Source: CAZQRP01 sp964596125
GTDB lineage: Bacteria; Chloroflexota; Dehalococcoidia; GIF9; UBA5629
NCBI GenBank assembly: GCA_964596125.1
Contig: CAZQRP010000025.1
Coordinates: 1 to 54,639 of the forward strand
Direction of reading: 5' to 3'
Length of the DNA stretch: 54,639 nucleotides
Of this stretch, positions 8,355 to 17,432 are shown piece after piece. The first letter of the stretch is position 1. Every line of letters starts with the position of its first letter. Position numbers and translations under genes: made by a program. The notes under the pieces are model-generated. The model made no database searches and was not told the origin of the DNA. It saw only the letters and a program-made list of their open reading frames with translations.

Positions 8355-8706
8355 AAGCATATCCACATTTTAAAGTACCTTTATCCCAGTTCACCATCCA
8401 ATACATACAGCTTGCCATATGCTAATCAATCTTCAGTCATAAGTTATAGTACTTTTTTGCCATATTTAATATTACTATTAGGCTATTTACTCTAGCTATC
8501 AAAGGTAAGATACTGGAGTTAAGCTCCTACTATTAGGTCCATGGTAGAGCCAAATAACTGGCTATGATATGTGAAGCAGGCAAATAATAAGTTATATAAG
8601 GTGAAGCAATACGATTCGCTGGATACTACCGATGCTTGGAGTGAAATCTCCCAATTTCCAGTGGAGAGGGACGGCAAATTAGGGAGCTAGCCGTAATGGA
8701 ATACCC
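8355..8706. other. intergenic region before the large M23 protein
   Basis: Here 352 bp separate the thiC operon from the next gene. No ORF, consensus promoter or U-tailed hairpin stands out. The sequence GGGACGGCAAA near 8668 faintly resembles a c-di-GMP-I riboswitch block, but the partner block is absent. The region probably holds the leader of the exported protein. Confidence 0.4.
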
Positions 8707-11700
8707 ATGCAAATAGAGCATCCTCAAGCAATGAAAATGAGAAAGCAAATCACAAAATTCTTATGTGTTGCATTACAATTTTTGCTGGCAGGAGCAATAA
8801 TTGGACTGCCAACAAGCAACAACTTACAGTCCAGCATTGCTTCAGCAGCCTCTCCGGATAAATACCGTACTGCTTTCGAAATCTATACAGCACAGCCAGA
8901 TGATGCCGCAACAAACCTGTTAGCAACCAGTTTTCGATTCCCGATAAATGGAGACTGGCAAGTTGCTTCTGATTTCGGAGATACGACAGATTCCGGAATT
9001 CATCTGGGTGAAGACGCCTCAATGCCTGAGGGAACCGGGGTATATGCCTCAGCAGAGGGAATAGTGAAATTTGCAGGTCAAGCCAGTGGCTATGGACAAG
9101 CTGTCATTATAGAACATGACACCGGAAATGAACAGGTCTGTACAGTTTATGGTCATCTAAATTTAAAACTGGGGCTTCAAGTAAGTCCACGTCAGGAAGT
9201 CTCAAAGGGCCAGATTATCGGTTATGTAGCCTCCAATGATGAGAATGAAGATGTTAAAACATGGAGTCCACATATCCATTTCGGTATCCGTAAAGGTGCC
9301 TATCAAACAAACTGGGGCTACGATGGATATGACCCCCCAGGGAATATCGAAGAATGGTATGATCCGACTGATTTCATAAACCGCCATCAAGAGCCTCAGG
9401 ATAAATCTCTGGTCAGTCCTTCTAATGGTCCATACCAGGATAGAATATTTTGGCTTCAAAACAACAAGCTTTACTGGATAACAGAATCAATAAACAACGA
9501 CAGCAATCTGGAAGCTACTATTGATGGAATGGCTTCACTGCCCGGTTGGGACTGGGATCAAATAGTTAATTCCTCTTCAGCCCTCCTGGAATCATACAGC
9601 GGGTGGCCAGACGGCATAGCTCGATTTATAACCACAGGTTCCGAATCAAATGGATTATTAATCCGTAACGATGGAAATGAAGCTGCCTATCTATTAAGAG
9701 ATGGCACAAAGTTATTGCTGCCGGATCAGACAGCAATTGAATATGCTGGCTATGACATTAAAGATGTAATACACGTCACTGAGACTATTTACTACCTTTT
9801 TTCTGAAGTAATAGACAATGCTCAAGAAATTGATAAACCAGATGAAGTAATTGTTGGTCCCGGGAAATCCTTCACCATCTGGCTCGAGATAAAAAATACC
9901 GGGACAGCACCATGGTCAGAGAAGCTCCAATATTATCTGGGCTGGCAATCAGGACTCGAACCATTTCCCGATTCTGAATCTTTTCAAAAGATCGCTCTCG
10001 CAGCAAGCGACAATATCACGCCTGGAATGACCAAGCGTTGGAGTATAGAAGAAGTAACAGCGCCTATTGATCCTGGAACTTATACTATCGTCTGGCAAAT
10101 GATGAGAGATAAAATTCACTGGTTTGGTGATGTAATACCCATGCAAATAACAGTTGGCCAACCTAACTTCCCCCCGAATATACCATCCACGCCTTCGGGG
10201 CCTGGTTCCGGGGAAATCAATATTCCCTACACATATTCCACGTCAGCTACTGATCCGGACAATGAAAAAGTTAAATACATATTCGATTGGGGGGATGGTA
10301 CAACCCTGGAAACCGATTATATAAGCTCAAGCACATCTATCAGCAAGTCCTATAGCTGGCAGAATCCAGGAATCTATAATGTCCGGGTTGCAGCTATAGA
10401 TACTCATTCAAGTACCTCGGATTGGTCCAGCCCCACTACAGTTACCATAAGTAAACCATCGAATCATCCCCCATACACTCCATCTATACCTGCCGGACCA
10501 GGTCTTGGATATATTGGTATTCCTGCTACTTATACTACATCGGCATTAGATATGGACGGTGATCAGATAAAATATACTTTTTATTGGGCTGATGGCAATA
10601 CTTCTGAAACTAGTTATGCAAATCCAGGCACAATTGCCAAGGAGTCTCATATCTGGGATAACCCTGGAACCTATCACATCCGTGTTATGGCTACAGACAG
10701 CAGGTCAGCAATCTCTAACTGGTCCAACGATAAGATTGTAACAATCGTTTCACCACCAAGCGTTCCGTCCACACCCTCCGGACCAAATTCCGGATTTACA
10801 GACACATCCTATACCTATTCCACCTTAGCTTCAGCTATAAATCCAGATGGTAATCAGGTCAAGTATATCTTCGACTGGGGAGATGGCACCACTTCAGAGA
10901 CCAAGTTTTTAGATTCTGGTATATTCGCCAGCGAATCGCATGGCTGGAGTAAACCAGGAAATTATACGGTAAAAACAAAGGCAATCGATAGAAGTAATGC
11001 TGCCTCTGAATGGTCCGATGGCCTTGATGTTACCATATTCTCTCAACCGACATCATCACCCTCGACACCAACCCTCTCCTCTCCAGAAGATGAAGCAATA
11101 GTCTTCGGTACACCCATCATCTCTACCTTATCCGATACCTACAGTATCGACTTCACATGGGAAGCTTCGGATAATGCAACCAAATATTTCCTGGAAGTAA
11201 ACAGCAGCTCTTCCTGGGAAAGCGACAATCGCAAATATTACTCGGAAGTACGTGACACTACCCAGACAGTTTCAGATTTTACTAATAACGGCACCACATA
11301 TTACTGGCATGTAAGGAGCGGCAATAATATGGGCTGGAGTGCATGGTCCTCCAGCCGGAGCTTTGATAATGCCGGTACTCCATCCATACCAACTCTTTCG
11401 TTACCCACTAATAATGATATTGTTTCCGATACATCGGTTACTTTCGAATGGTCAACTGCAAATGGTGCAGATCGCTATTGGTTGGAAGTAAATACAGATC
11501 CCACATGGAATGAAAAAACGTGTAAATTTCTTGACATCGTGGGTAATGTAACCGAATATGAGGACATGGGCTATAAGAACGATAACACCACATATTACTG
11601 GCGAGTTAGAGCAGGCAACAATGCTGAGTGGGGGGCCTGGTCTTCAGGCCGATGTTTTGTCAATTCAGCTCCATTACTTTCTTCACCTGAAGAAAATGAG

Positions 11701-12846
11701 AATGTCCCTGGCAACACAATCACATTCAATTGGACAGCTTTAAGTGGAGCAACCAAGTACTTATTAGAAGTAAATGAAGACCCTGATTTCGATCCAGAAA
11801 AAAGGAAATTTTTTGATAATGTAGGTAATACTACGGAATACGATGACACAGGTTACCCCAATGACGGCACCAAGTATTACTGGCGAATGAGAGCCGGCAA
11901 CGAGTCCGGCTGGATCTCACGGTCTGAAAGCCGAAGCTTTACCAATACCCAACTGGAAAAGCCAGCAGCCCCTACTCTTACCTCCCCGACAGATGGTATC
12001 ACCGTTTCCGGTTCAACCCTCACCTTTAAGTGGTCGGCCGAAACAAGGGCAACGTATTACCTGCTAGAAGTAAATAAAGACCTAAATTGGGCCAAAGCTA
12101 CAAGGAAATTTTTTGGTAATGTTGGCGACGTCACACAATACGAGGACACAAACTACCCCAATGACGGTACCACGTATTACTGGCGAGTCAGGGCCGGTAA
12201 TGAGTCCGGATTGAGTGCACCGTCCGAAAGCCAAAGCTTTGTCAACTTTAGCAATAAATCACCGACTCTGTCTTCTCCATCCGACGAAGATGTAGTTTCC
12301 GGTACATCCATCATGTTTAAATGGAGTGCTTCATCTGGTGCAGAGCATTACTTACTGGAGATAAATAGCAGTTCATCATGGGAAGCTAAGAACAGGAAAT
12401 TCCGTGACGTAGTGGGCAATGTCCTGTCTCAAACAGTTACCGACTTTCCCAATGATGGGACTACATATTACTGGCGAGTTAAAGCCGGTAAAGATGCTGC
12501 CTGGAGCGCCTGGTCTGACACTCGTAGCCTGGTCAACGGAAGCGTTGGAACAGTCACCGCTCCAACACTTACATCTCCAGCAGATAATGATTCGGTTTCC
12601 GGTACTTCAGTCACTTTTAAGTGGTCTTCTCAAACGAATGCTACTCAGTACTGGCTGGAAGTAAATACTGATCATGTATCCTGGGGAAGAAAAACAAGAA
12701 AGTTTTTTGGTAATGTGGGCAATAATACCAGTTATAACGATAAAGGCTATCCCAACGATGGTACCGTATATTACTGGCGGGCTAGAGCCGGCAATGACGG
12801 GGGATGGAGTCCTTTCTCTTCAAGCCAGAGCTTTACAAATTGGTGA
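8707..12846 (+). CDS. exported M23 peptidase with NBR1-like, PKD and FN3-like repeats
   Basis: This 1379-residue protein is predicted to be secreted. A basic N-terminus and hydrophobic stretch end near SAASP around residue 50, a likely signal-peptidase site. Residues about 75-215 are an M23 (LytM/lysostaphin-like) zinc endopeptidase with HLGED (His99, Asp103) and HIHFG (His189, His191). Residues 378-484 resemble an NBR1-type Ig-like domain, GKSFTIWLEIKNTG. Three PKD-like domains follow to about 778, with FDWGDGTT and YIFDWGDGTT signatures. Six FN3-like repeats of about 100 residues reach the C-terminus, each ending in a GTTYYWRVRAGN/WSAWS-like block. No LPXTG or C-terminal membrane anchor is seen. 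The start could instead be ATG 8731 or 8737. Likely roles are cell-surface remodelling or an S-layer/adhesin-like function. Confidence 0.85.
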   Translation: MQIEHPQAMKMRKQITKFLCVALQFLLAGAIIGLPTSNNLQSSIASAASPDKYRTAFEIYTAQPDDAATNLLATSFRFPINGDWQVASDFGDTTDSGIHLGEDASMPEGTGVYASAEGIVKFAGQASGYGQAVIIEHDTGNEQVCTVYGHLNLKLGLQVSPRQEVSKGQIIGYVASNDENEDVKTWSPHIHFGIRKGAYQTNWGYDGYDPPGNIEEWYDPTDFINRHQEPQDKSLVSPSNGPYQDRIFWLQNNKLYWITESINNDSNLEATIDGMASLPGWDWDQIVNSSSALLESYSGWPDGIARFITTGSESNGLLIRNDGNEAAYLLRDGTKLLLPDQTAIEYAGYDIKDVIHVTETIYYLFSEVIDNAQEIDKPDEVIVGPGKSFTIWLEIKNTGTAPWSEKLQYYLGWQSGLEPFPDSESFQKIALAASDNITPGMTKRWSIEEVTAPIDPGTYTIVWQMMRDKIHWFGDVIPMQITVGQPNFPPNIPSTPSGPGSGEINIPYTYSTSATDPDNEKVKYIFDWGDGTTLETDYISSSTSISKSYSWQNPGIYNVRVAAIDTHSSTSDWSSPTTVTISKPSNHPPYTPSIPAGPGLGYIGIPATYTTSALDMDGDQIKYTFYWADGNTSETSYANPGTIAKESHIWDNPGTYHIRVMATDSRSAISNWSNDKIVTIVSPPSVPSTPSGPNSGFTDTSYTYSTLASAINPDGNQVKYIFDWGDGTTSETKFLDSGIFASESHGWSKPGNYTVKTKAIDRSNAASEWSDGLDVTIFSQPTSSPSTPTLSSPEDEAIVFGTPIISTLSDTYSIDFTWEASDNATKYFLEVNSSSSWESDNRKYYSEVRDTTQTVSDFTNNGTTYYWHVRSGNNMGWSAWSSSRSFDNAGTPSIPTLSLPTNNDIVSDTSVTFEWSTANGADRYWLEVNTDPTWNEKTCKFLDIVGNVTEYEDMGYKNDNTTYYWRVRAGNNAEWGAWSSGRCFVNSAPLLSSPEENENVPGNTITFNWTALSGATKYLLEVNEDPDFDPEKRKFFDNVGNTTEYDDTGYPNDGTKYYWRMRAGNESGWISRSESRSFTNTQLEKPAAPTLTSPTDGITVSGSTLTFKWSAETRATYYLLEVNKDLNWAKATRKFFGNVGDVTQYEDTNYPNDGTTYYWRVRAGNESGLSAPSESQSFVNFSNKSPTLSSPSDEDVVSGTSIMFKWSASSGAEHYLLEINSSSSWEAKNRKFRDVVGNVLSQTVTDFPNDGTTYYWRVKAGKDAAWSAWSDTRSLVNGSVGTVTAPTLTSPADNDSVSGTSVTFKWSSQTNATQYWLEVNTDHVSWGRKTRKFFGNVGNNTSYNDKGYPNDGTVYYWRARAGNDGGWSPFSSSQSFTNW

Positions 12847-13495
12847 TAGTATAGCCAATACGAACCTTCGCTTCCTCTTCCACATAGAAATGAATTGACT
12901 ATCGAAATCATTGTAAAAGCACTATTATCAATTGCTGCAATATTATGTTCATACTTAATATCCAATTTCCCCGATAGAATATATCCACAACAAACTCTTG
13001 ACAAATAACTTGGATTTGTTCATTATTAGGCAGTCAACGATAATGCTCCCAAAAAGAATGGAACGCCTTTCCCGGGATAGTTAATTTGCCTTATTACTGA
13101 ATTACTAAGTGTATAGTAATATCCCAAGATCGTACCATTTTCTATACTACAATTATGATTAGTCATAGCCGGGGAAGTGATTTGATTAATTGTACGAGAT
13201 GATGAGATATATAATAAGGGTACCTAAGGTTGCCGGTATTATAAGGTAAAAAATACTTCGCTACCGGGATTATCCTTCGATACATAGCAGAATAGTGTGT
13301 AGTAACTGTTGCTGGCCACAGGAGAAACACTCATCAGAAAAAGCAAAAATCGTTTTATAGTATCCTGCAGTTTAAGCTTATTTCCCGTGTCCAGTATCTC
13401 TATATTACTGATATTCTAATAATAAACAAGCAGAAGCAGAAACGAGCACAGACGAACTGAGCGATAGTATTCACCAAGTAGAAGGAGATCAAGCT
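12847..13495. other. 650 bp intergenic region with one promoter-like site
   Basis: No ORF with a ribosome site was found. TTGACA at 12998-13003 and CATTAT at 13021-13026 are 17 bp apart and could be a promoter, although it lies 470 bp before the next gene. The stretch is AT-rich and contains no clear terminator. Confidence 0.35.
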
Positions 13496-14818
13496 ATGGA
13501 AAAGAAGTTCTGGAGTGAAGTAGAGACTTTATCAAGAGCTGAGCTTCACGAGCTTCAGCTCGAAAGACTTAAAGAACAAGTCAAGTATCTTAATAACAAC
13601 TCTACTTATTACCATAGGACTTTTAAAGAGAACAAGATAACTCCGGAAGATTTCAAAAGCCTGGACGATCTGAAAAGGATACCATTCTTAGATAAATATA
13701 TGGTCGGAGAAAGCCAGGAAAGACACCCTCCATTTGGCGAGTTTCTCTCCGTGCCAGAAAGAGATATCGTTAAATATTTCAGGACCAGTGGTACTACCTT
13801 GCATCCACGCAATTTTTGCTATACGTATAATGACTGGTGGAATATTACTTGTGAGGTTCTGGCCAGGATGAAATATGCGATCGGCGTAAGGGCCGAAGAC
13901 AGGGCATTCATCGCCTTTCCTTACAGCACATTTATCGCGCTGTGGACGGCACACTACGCCTGTGAAAAAATCGGCTGCATGGTCATCCCGGGCGGTGGAA
14001 TCTCCACCCGGGAAAGACTGCATCTGATGAGAGATATGAAAGTCACGCACTTACATGCTACCCCAACATATGCCTATCGTTTAGCGAATGTAGCTGAAGA
14101 AGAGGGCATTGATATCAGGTCAATTCCGTTAAAGACTATCCAAACTGGAGGGGAACCTTTAGCCGCAGTACCTGGTTCAAGGAAGAGGCTGGAAGAGATA
14201 TGGCAAGCAAAAGTCTACGATGAATACGGAGCAAACGAGGCTTTATGTCTGGTTGGTGGGGAATGTGCCGAACAAAACGGAATTCACGTTTGTGAAGATT
14301 TTCTCATTGCAGAAATATTAAACGATGATGGAGAACAGGTTGCACCGGGCGAGGCAGGGGAACTTGTAATATCCAATATACTTACCAAAAGCATGCCACT
14401 CCTCCGAGCCAGGATAGGTGATGTAGTAACATACACTGACGAGCCTTGCCCTTGCGGACGACAGACGATGAGGATCAAAGTTATCGGCAGAGCAGACGAC
14501 ATGATACTAATAAAAGGCACTAACGTTTTTCCAACAACAGTAGAGGAGATGGTTAAGAGATGCACTGAGCTTAGTAGCGAATTTATGATAGTGATAGATG
14601 AAATTGACGGAGTCTATGAATTAATTATTCAGGTTGAGCCCGGCAAACGCGAAGGATTCACTCCAGACGAAGAAGAACAGGTGAAAAAGAAACTGGTAGA
14701 AATGATGAGGGAGAACCTGCGATTAAGGCCGGTGGTGCAAGTTATGGATCCAGGCTCACTACCAAGATTTGAGGTCAAATCTAAAAGAGTCATTGATAAA
14801 AGGCCCAGGGATGATTAA
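13496..14818 (+). CDS. phenylacetate-CoA ligase (PaaK)-family AMP-forming ligase
   Basis: The 440-residue enzyme of the PaaK/coenzyme F390 synthetase branch of adenylate-forming ligases activates a carboxylic acid with ATP and CoA. Visible motifs: FRTSGTTLHP (P-loop-like, near residue 100), YGANEA near 243, IGDVVTY near 307, and GRADDMILIKGTNVFP near 332. CPCGR just before the last is common in this family. The ATG follows AGGAGA. The next two genes are a corrinoid protein and a UroD-type methyltransferase, and a benzoyl-CoA-type pathway lies further right. An aromatic acid substrate such as phenylacetate or a benzoate derivative is therefore plausible but not shown. Confidence 0.85.
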   Translation: MEKKFWSEVETLSRAELHELQLERLKEQVKYLNNNSTYYHRTFKENKITPEDFKSLDDLKRIPFLDKYMVGESQERHPPFGEFLSVPERDIVKYFRTSGTTLHPRNFCYTYNDWWNITCEVLARMKYAIGVRAEDRAFIAFPYSTFIALWTAHYACEKIGCMVIPGGGISTRERLHLMRDMKVTHLHATPTYAYRLANVAEEEGIDIRSIPLKTIQTGGEPLAAVPGSRKRLEEIWQAKVYDEYGANEALCLVGGECAEQNGIHVCEDFLIAEILNDDGEQVAPGEAGELVISNILTKSMPLLRARIGDVVTYTDEPCPCGRQTMRIKVIGRADDMILIKGTNVFPTTVEEMVKRCTELSSEFMIVIDEIDGVYELIIQVEPGKREGFTPDEEEQVKKKLVEMMRENLRLRPVVQVMDPGSLPRFEVKSKRVIDKRPRDD

Positions 14819-15161
14819 CATACGTGACAAGAGCAGGCAAACTGGTTCGAACTCGCCGGAGATTGCCTTAGCATTACAGCGAATGTAAATCATAGAGAAT
14901 ACGTTTTAATCGATCGATAGATATAAGCTCGCCTAGTTGATCACAGAATCGTCTATTTACTTCACGACACCGATCACTTCCCACTTATAAACAGATTAAT
15001 GTTTGTCCTGATAGAGAAGCTTAGTGCCCACAGGTAAAGCTAATATACGCTGTGCACTTCAAGCAGTATCGCGGTCAGTGATAAACTGAGGCTTACTAAA
15101 TTACTATAGGAATGGTAAAATAAGTCCATAACAGATGGTAGTATAAAGAGGTGGAAAATCA
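14819..15161. other. intergenic region without recognised features
   Basis: This 343 bp stretch separates the ligase from the corrinoid protein gene. I see no ORF, consensus promoter pair or terminator. The downstream gene has its own ribosome site (AAGAGGTGG), so an unrecognised promoter may be here. Confidence 0.3.
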
Positions 15162-15794
15162 ATGAAAGATAACTTACTTGTGGCAATGACTGATTTGAAC
15201 GAAGAAGAAGCGTTAAAAATATTGAACAAGAGACTGGACATGGGCGAAGACCCTCATAAAATTTTAGAGATTGCCAGAGCTGCCATGGAAATAGTTGGAA
15301 GCCGTTTTGCGAGTGGAGAATATTTTATCCCGGACCTTATATATTCAGGTGAGATTCTGAAAGAGATAACTGCAATGGTCAAGCCAAAACTAACACAAGA
15401 TACAGATATAAAACGTGTGGGTAAGTTTATTCTCGGTACCGTAGCCGGTGACATACACGACATAGGCAAAGATATTGTTGCGTTTATGCTTGATGTCAAT
15501 GGTTTCGAAGTCTATGACCTTGGTATCGATGTCCCGGTACAAAATTTTGTTGACAAAATAAAGGAAACCGAAGCAGGCATTGTGGGACTAAGTGGATTTC
15601 TCACATTAGCCTTTGACTCTATGAAGGAAACGGTCGAAGCAATAAAGACTGCCGGTTTGCGCGATAAAGTAAAGATTATGATTGGTGGTGGTCAGATTGA
15701 TGATGAAATAAGAAAGTACACCGGCGCTGACGCCTACCGCCCGGACGCGGTATCAGGCGTATTGCTAGCCAAAGAATGGTTAGGAGTCAAGTAA
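15162..15794 (+). CDS. corrinoid (B12-binding) methyltransferase protein, MtbC/MtvC type
   Basis: The 210-residue carrier shuttles a methyl group on a cobalt corrinoid between two methyltransferases. The helical cap domain, residues 1-85, includes SGEYFIPDLIYSGE. The Rossmann-like B12 domain follows, with GDIHDIGKDIV holding the DxHxxG lower-ligand histidine. LSGFLTLAFD and IGGGQ supply the SxL and GG motifs. It is clearly diverged from the two corrinoid proteins at 37334 and 39846. It overlaps or abuts the UroD-type methyltransferase gene, so the two likely form a substrate-specific pair. Confidence 0.9.
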   Translation: MKDNLLVAMTDLNEEEALKILNKRLDMGEDPHKILEIARAAMEIVGSRFASGEYFIPDLIYSGEILKEITAMVKPKLTQDTDIKRVGKFILGTVAGDIHDIGKDIVAFMLDVNGFEVYDLGIDVPVQNFVDKIKETEAGIVGLSGFLTLAFDSMKETVEAIKTAGLRDKVKIMIGGGQIDDEIRKYTGADAYRPDAVSGVLLAKEWLGVK

Positions 15795-15796
15795 AA

Positions 15797-17035
15797 GTGG
15801 AAAAGAGGTCTGCACAACTATATAGGGAAAGAGAAAAAAGGGTAAACGATGCTATCCAGTTGAAAATACCGGATAGAGTCCCAATTGTGATAGCCTTCAG
15901 TTATTTCCCAGCAAAGTATGCCGGGATTACCTGTGAAGACGCCTTCTATAGTTCTGAAAAATGGAAAATGGCAATGATAAAAACGATCGTCGATTTCGAG
16001 CCTGATATGTGCTTTATGACACGTCCCCTTTCGGGTGCTGCACTTGAAGCTTTCGACTTCAAGCAAATCGTTTGGCCCGGTCACGGAGTCTCTCCCGATC
16101 ACACACATCAATATGTCGAAGGGGAATATATGAAGGCAGACGAATACGATGCGTTTTTAGAAGACCCTTCTGACTTTATAGTGCGAACCTTTTTACCGCG
16201 TATATCTGGAAACCTGGAGTCTCTTACAATGCTGCCGCCTTTAAGCCGATTGTTGTTTGGAGAAACAACTCTGACTGCAACAATTGGTATACCCGAACTT
16301 ACCAGGGCTTTCGAGTCCCTTTTAAAAGCAAGACAGGAAGTTTTAAAGTGGAATCCCGAAATGGACTCGTTAGACGCAGAAATGGTACAATTAGGATTCC
16401 CGCCTTTTAGCCAATCAGTTACGTTCACACCTTTTGATGTAATCTCAGACCGTTTGAGGGGAATGCGCGGCTCTATGCTGGACATGTATAGACAACCCGA
16501 TAAGCTTATCAAAGCTTGTGAAAAGCTATTACCTTTGACGATCCAAATGCCAATCGTATCTGCGAAGAAGCGCGGAAATCCCCGGGTCTTTATCCCACTG
16601 CATAGGGGAGCAGAGGGATTCATGTCGCCGGAACAGTTTGCGACCTTCTACTGGCCCACGCTGAAAAGGCTTATTATAGCCTTAGTGGATGAGGGCTTGA
16701 CACCCTGTCCATTCTTCGAAGGTGACTACACTTCACGTCTGAAGTATCTTCTTGAATTGCCCAAAGGAAAGATTCTCGGGCATTTTGATACTTCAGATAT
16801 TTTAAAAACAAAAGAGGTAGTGGGCAGCCATATATGCATCAGGGGAAATGTTCCGTCCTCACTGTTACAGACAGGTACTCCTCAGGAAGTAAAAGATTAC
16901 TGCAAAAAGCTCATCGATAATGTTGGGAAAGGGGGAGGTTTTATCATGTCCCCCAGAAGCTCAATAGATGAAGCAAACCCTGAAAACATCAAGGCAATGT
17001 TTGACTTTACTAAAGAATACGGCATTTACAGCTAA
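15797..17035 (+). CDS. UroD-family corrinoid-dependent methyltransferase
   Basis: The protein has the uroporphyrinogen-decarboxylase fold used by MtaA, MtbA and several methyltransferase I enzymes for O-methyl aromatics. C-terminal motifs are ILGHFDTSD, CIRGNVPSSLLQTGTP and GGGFIMSPR; the last third resembles zinc-methyltransferases and not heme-pathway HemE. An in-frame ATG at 15776 lies inside the preceding gene without a ribosome site. GTG at 15797 follows AGGAG by 10 nt and comes right after that gene's stop, so I prefer it (412 residues). Because it pairs with a corrinoid protein and an aromatic acid ligase, O-demethylation of methoxy-aromatics is an attractive guess. Methylamine or methanol transfer remains possible. 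Confidence 0.82.
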   Translation: MEKRSAQLYREREKRVNDAIQLKIPDRVPIVIAFSYFPAKYAGITCEDAFYSSEKWKMAMIKTIVDFEPDMCFMTRPLSGAALEAFDFKQIVWPGHGVSPDHTHQYVEGEYMKADEYDAFLEDPSDFIVRTFLPRISGNLESLTMLPPLSRLLFGETTLTATIGIPELTRAFESLLKARQEVLKWNPEMDSLDAEMVQLGFPPFSQSVTFTPFDVISDRLRGMRGSMLDMYRQPDKLIKACEKLLPLTIQMPIVSAKKRGNPRVFIPLHRGAEGFMSPEQFATFYWPTLKRLIIALVDEGLTPCPFFEGDYTSRLKYLLELPKGKILGHFDTSDILKTKEVVGSHICIRGNVPSSLLQTGTPQEVKDYCKKLIDNVGKGGGFIMSPRSSIDEANPENIKAMFDFTKEYGIYS

Positions 17036-17081
17036 TATCAGATGCCGGGTAAGGTGCAGATTCCAAATTGAATTTTGTAAA

Positions 17082-17155
17082 TGGCTGGGGATCCAGGATT
17101 CGAACCTGGCCTAACGGATCCAGAGTCCGTCGTCCTACCGCTAGACGAATCCCCA
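17082..17155 (-). tRNA. tRNA-Gln (anticodon CUG)
   Basis: The reverse strand folds into a complete cloverleaf. The acceptor stem is TGGGGAT/ATCCCCA with discriminator G and an encoded CCA. The T arm is CCAGG TTCGAAT CCTGG. The anticodon stem ACGGA/TCCGT carries loop CTCTGGA, giving anticodon CUG. Its 5' half and promoter are duplicated at 21795-21881, marking it as an integration site. Confidence 0.95.
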
Positions 17156-17204
17156 GCGTTCCTGGATTATAGCATGAGGCCATATCCACAGCAACATTTT
17201 GCTT
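17118..17204 (-). repeat. left 87 bp direct repeat (att site, tRNA side)
   Basis: This copy matches 21795-21881 at 85 of 87 positions, with differences at 17162 and 17181. It spans the anticodon loop, D arm and 5' acceptor strand of tRNA-Gln, the short leader, and the tRNA promoter. It ends abruptly on both sides. It is joined to the 3' half of the tRNA and so gives the functional gene. Confidence 0.9.
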
Positions 17205-17308
17205 ACTACCTTATCGCTGGCCGGGCACCTACCATGCTCGACCTGGGATAAATAAGAATGATTTACCCCTAATTCCTTAGCCAATTGATGTAATGATTTC
17301 TGTTTCAT
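17141..17308 (-). CDS. small XRE-like HTH protein overlapping tRNA-Gln
   Basis: A 55-residue protein begins at ATG 17308 after GGAGGT with 8 nt spacing. Residues 5-35 form a Cro/C1-like helix-turn-helix: LHQLAKELGVNHSYLSQVEHG. Small proteins of this type often accompany integrases as excisionase or repressor factors. The last 21 codons lie inside the att repeat and the stop codon falls inside the tRNA gene, so the tail WIWPHAIIQERWGFV is encoded by the tRNA promoter and 5' end. In the right repeat, a single base change turns one tail Trp codon into TGA. The N-terminal HTH call is good; regulatory function is inferred. Confidence 0.65.
   Translation of the reverse strand: MKQKSLHQLAKELGVNHSYLSQVEHGRCPASDKVVSKMLLWIWPHAIIQERWGFV
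17166..17194 (-). promoter_or_regulatory. tRNA-Gln promoter, left copy
   Basis: On the reverse strand, TTGCTG (plus 17189-17194) and TATAAT (plus 17166-17171) are exactly 17 bp apart. Transcription would begin 4-6 nt before the tRNA 5' end at 17155. The whole promoter lies inside the duplicated 87 bp, so the copy driving the tRNA now may have come from the element. Confidence 0.8.
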
Positions 17309-17342
17309 CTCATCATACCTCCTTCAGGTTTCCTTTTCCCAT

Positions 17343-17365
17343 GGTAGTCCTGCCTCATGACTACC
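17343..17365. promoter_or_regulatory. palindrome upstream of the HTH gene
   Basis: GGTAGTC and GACTACC form a perfect 7 bp inverted repeat with 9 bp between them, 35 bp upstream of the HTH start codon. The position fits an operator for autoregulation by the small HTH protein. It could also form a transcript hairpin. Confidence 0.4.
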
Positions 17366-17432
17366 CATTATGTAGAAGGTGAAATCCCAGTCTGCCCTTT
17401 TACAGGAGAATACTATAAAAAGTGGCATCTAG

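Noticed and set aside
8578..8690. Resemblance to a c-di-GMP-I riboswitch before the large M23 gene
   Set aside because: GGGACGGCAAA is only partly like the conserved block, and the paired GCAAACC block and tetraloop are missing.
5520..8702. 16 bp identical sequence CTAGCCGTAATGGAAT at 5520 and 8687
   Set aside because: One chance 16-mer match is expected at roughly this frequency in 54 kb, and the contexts are unrelated.
11041..12846. Tandem DNA repeat or CRISPR-like array
   Set aside because: Periodicity of about 300 bp reflects coding FN3-like repeats with codon-level divergence; no short identical repeats with spacers.
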